From contig JADJYX010000037.1 of the NCBI GenBank assembly GCA_016719535.1, forward strand, positions 1-16,361: DNA of 16,361 nucleotides, in the 5' to 3' direction. The stretch comes from Rubrivivax sp. (GTDB lineage Bacteria > Pseudomonadota > Gammaproteobacteria > Burkholderiales > Burkholderiaceae_C). How positions within the stretch are numbered: position 1 is the first letter of the stretch; each line of letters opens with the position of its first letter. Shown here piece after piece: positions 15,068 through 16,361 of this stretch. The position numbers and the translations under genes are program-made. A model generated the notes under the pieces. It worked only from the letters and a program-made list of their open reading frames with translations. It ran no database searches and was not told the origin of the DNA.

Positions 15068-15557
15068 GGCGCCGTCGCCCGGGCAAGCCGTGGCGCAGGA
15101 AGCCCAGGCGCACGGCTGTGGACTGCAGCCGGCCGCAGCGTCGGCAGGTCCAGCACGGCGCGGCGATGGCCGGCTCTTGGGCGGCGGCGGGCGTCGCAAT
15201 GCCCTTGGCGCTGTCGGCAGGTTCGACCGTGGTGTTGTCGTGCGTCCATGCCACCAGTGGAGCCGACACCACCGCAGGCTGGGAACCCTGGTGCGTCACG
15301 TTGTGTTCGCCGACATCGGCATGCCCGGCGGCGTCACGCTCAGCGCGGCGTCGGCGCCACCGACGCGAGCGCTGGGCATGGCACATACGCCCTCGCCGGG
15401 ACCGCTGGTAGCGCTGCGCGGCCTGGCGCCGTGCCTCGGCGCGGGCCTGACGCCGGCAAAGACGGCCGCAATAGCGGTTGCCGCGGTCGCAGCGGCTGCA
15501 CAGGATGACCTGCACGCGGCATCGCGCGCACAGGTACAGGCGGGCGGGTTGGTCCAT
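15051..15557 (-). CDS. Cys-rich zinc-finger-like protein encoded upstream of istA
   Basis: 168 residues from ATG 15557 (MDQPARLYL); an in-frame ATG at 15608 is the alternative. The N-terminal motif CARCRVQVILCSRCDRGNRY then CGRLC gives C-x2-C-x6-C-x2-C-x6-C-x3-C, close to MYND-type or HNH-like zinc-binding patterns. A strongly basic region follows (QRYQRSRRGRMCHAQRSRRW), probably nucleic-acid binding, then KVTHQGS-like text (NVTHQGSQPAV). A second Cys cluster CWTCRRCG lies near the C-terminus. It overlaps istA by 17 bp and is the first gene of the leftward operon. I recall similar uncharacterised proteins beside IS21-type transposases. A role in regulating or targeting transposition is inferred only from context. 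Confidence 0.75.
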   Translation of the reverse strand: MDQPARLYLCARCRVQVILCSRCDRGNRYCGRLCRRQARAEARRQAAQRYQRSRRGRMCHAQRSRRWRRRRAERDAAGHADVGEHNVTHQGSQPAVVSAPLVAWTHDNTTVEPADSAKGIATPAAAQEPAIAAPCWTCRRCGRLQSTAVRLGFLRHGLPGRRRHDHSP

Positions 15558-15890
15558 GCGCACCCCGGCACAACCGAAGTGCTGGACGGACTCGTCCCAG
15601 CGCGCCACACTGCTGCGGCACCACCTTCATCGGCACGGTGTCGGGCGCGGTACGGTCGTCAAGCTTGCCGGCAGTCAGACCGCTGCCGCGCCCACCTTCT
15701 TCGGCATCGATCGCGTTGTACCGCGCCGTGCCACGACTGCCGCCGGACAGCATCGACCGCGTCCGCGCCGCTGCCACCATCGTCCCGGCCCGCGCCAGCC
15801 AGGCCGCCCTGCAGGGCGGCCTGGCTGGCGCGCATCCCATCACAACCTGGACCGTCCCACAGCCGCATTCCGGCAACAACGACCACCAGG
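15558..15890 (-). promoter_or_regulatory. Leader region of the IS21 operon
   Basis: No convincing gene. It should hold the promoter of the leftward operon, but I could not identify -35 and -10 boxes with confidence. It contains the 42-nt perfect palindrome at 15791-15832 and the inner end motif at 15857-15866. Confidence 0.45.
15791..15832. repeat. 42-nt perfect palindrome inside the IS21 left end
   Basis: CGCGCCAGCCAGGCCGCCCT on the left mirrors exactly across the central CTGCAG (15809-15814), so all 21 positions pair. Flanking bases do not pair. As RNA it would be an extremely stable hairpin between the terminal repeat and the first gene. It could insulate the operon from outside transcription, or be a target hotspot or recent fold-back. 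Confidence 0.8.
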
Positions 15891-15924
15891 CAAAACCGCC
15901 ACCTCACCGGCGAATAGTGTCGGA
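15891..15924. repeat. IS21 terminal inverted repeat (istA side)
   Basis: 34 bp complementary to 12421-12454 with two differences. The outer sequence TCCTGACC does not match the outer sequence at the other end. Confidence 0.85.
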
Positions 15925-15969
15925 TCCTGACCAGGGTCACACAGCAGGGGTGACTCCGGGCGGCAAACC

Positions 15970-16178
15970 GGGGGGGGGGGGGGGTCCGCCCGGGGGGGCG
16001 GGGGCGGGGGGGGCCCCCCCCCCCGGGGGCGAAGGGAGGGGGGGGGGGCCTGGGGGGGGTTGCCGAACCCGGCCCCCGTCGGGGGGGGGGGGGGGGCGGG
16101 GGGGGGGGTTTCGGGCGGGGGGGGGGCCCCCCGCCCGGGGGCAAGGGGAGGGGGGGGGGGCTTGGGGGGGGTGTACTC
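15970..16178. other. Guanine-homopolymer tract, probably a sequencing artefact
   Basis: Dozens of G runs (up to about 15) with a few C runs. The text is partly duplicated: GGGCGAAGGGAGGG then CCTGGGGGGGGTTG (about 16027-16062), and GGGCAAGGGGAGGG then CTTGGGGGGGGTGT (about 16139-16174). Nothing else in the window resembles it. This is the look of low-quality two-colour base calls. All open frames through it are disregarded. Confidence 0.75.
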
Positions 16179-16361
16179 CTGTGCCGTTGGTTGAGCAACG
16201 CCGTGTGACAAGTAAGGAGCGCTGAGCACGTGGCGAGGGCCCGCTGGTGCCAGAAACGACTTTGAGCTTCCAGGCTGGCGATTGAGGCCAAAATGCAACG
16301 AAGCGTGTAGACGCGATTCATGTCATCCACGGACTCGACCAACTGCTCGAGCCAGCAGGGG
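16176..16361 (-). CDS. Partial unidentified ORF entering from the right edge
   Basis: Open without a stop from the right edge leftward: CWLEQLVESVDDMNRVYTL, then CILASIASLEAQSRFWHQRA, CSALLTCHTALLNQRHR. Composition is protein-like with a hydrophobic stretch, and an internal ATG (16321) could also be a start. Its 3' end is lost in the G-rich tract. I do not recognise the family and cannot exclude a chance open frame. Confidence 0.3.

Larger units (their letters stand above)
12421..15924 (-). mobile_element. IS21-family element with four genes
   Basis: 3.5-kb element bounded by 34-bp inverted repeats (12421-12454 and 15891-15924), TCCGACACTATTCGC(T/C)GG(C/T)GAGG at the tips, with two differences. 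A second shared motif GCGGCTGTGG lies inside each end (12457-12466, and complement at 15857-15866), as multiple transposase sites are usual for IS21. Four genes run leftward with overlaps: a Cys-rich protein, istA, istB and a 71-aa protein. Strong hairpins lie inside both ends. The true tips may extend a few bases further (TGTAAT precedes the repeat at 12415). No target duplication was found. Confidence 0.85.

Noticed and set aside
13904..15508. 534-codon plus-strand open frame opposite istA
   Set aside because: Antisense shadow of istA and the Cys-rich gene.
15659..16342. Proline-rich minus-strand ORF through the G tract
   Set aside because: The polyproline part is translation of suspect homopolymer runs; only the right 180 bp are considered.
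1..16361. CRISPR array, tRNA or rRNA genes
   Set aside because: No regularly spaced identical repeats with unique spacers, and no tRNA- or rRNA-like sequence was seen.

Overview
High-GC window with betaproteobacterial (Burkholderiales-like) protein sequences and codon use. It reads as a plasmid maintenance region next to a cluster of insertion sequences. No chromosomal housekeeping gene is complete here. I worked by eye only; no database search was made.

Positions 1-4446 are the plasmid backbone. A Rep_3-type replication initiator runs leftward off the left edge. Upstream of it is an iteron origin with a roughly 21-bp repeat period. Next, rightward, are an intact parA with an N-terminal helix-turn-helix and a parB overlapping it by ATGA. 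Palindromes that look like parS centromere sites lie inside the parA and parB coding sequences. rep and parB read well only across several frames, so they carry indels, either true decay or sequence errors.

Positions 4377-6991 hold a leftward DUF3701-type tyrosine recombinase (also frame-disrupted), a near-palindromic site just upstream of it, and a fragment of an NAD-dependent epimerase/dehydratase. That fragment ends at an inverted partial copy of the orfA of the neighbouring IS.

Positions 6989-15924 are almost entirely mobile DNA: an IS3-family element; a remnant ORF weakly like the C-terminus of a Z1-domain protein; a 1.58-kb DDE element with about 35-bp terminal inverted repeats; an IS110-family element whose upstream non-coding region is a candidate bridge-RNA locus; and a 3.5-kb IS21-family element. 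The IS21 element carries four overlapping or abutting leftward genes: a Cys-rich zinc-finger-like protein, istA, istB and a 71-aa protein. It has 34-bp terminal repeats and a strong hairpin inside each end.

Positions 15925-16361 contain a guanine-homopolymer tract that is probably a sequencing artefact, then the end of an unidentified leftward ORF entering from the right edge. No rRNA, tRNA or CRISPR array was seen. The points most worth following are the parS-in-gene arrangement, the four-gene IS21 unit with its paired hairpins, the IS110 guide-RNA region, and the recombinase/att-like/epimerase junction.
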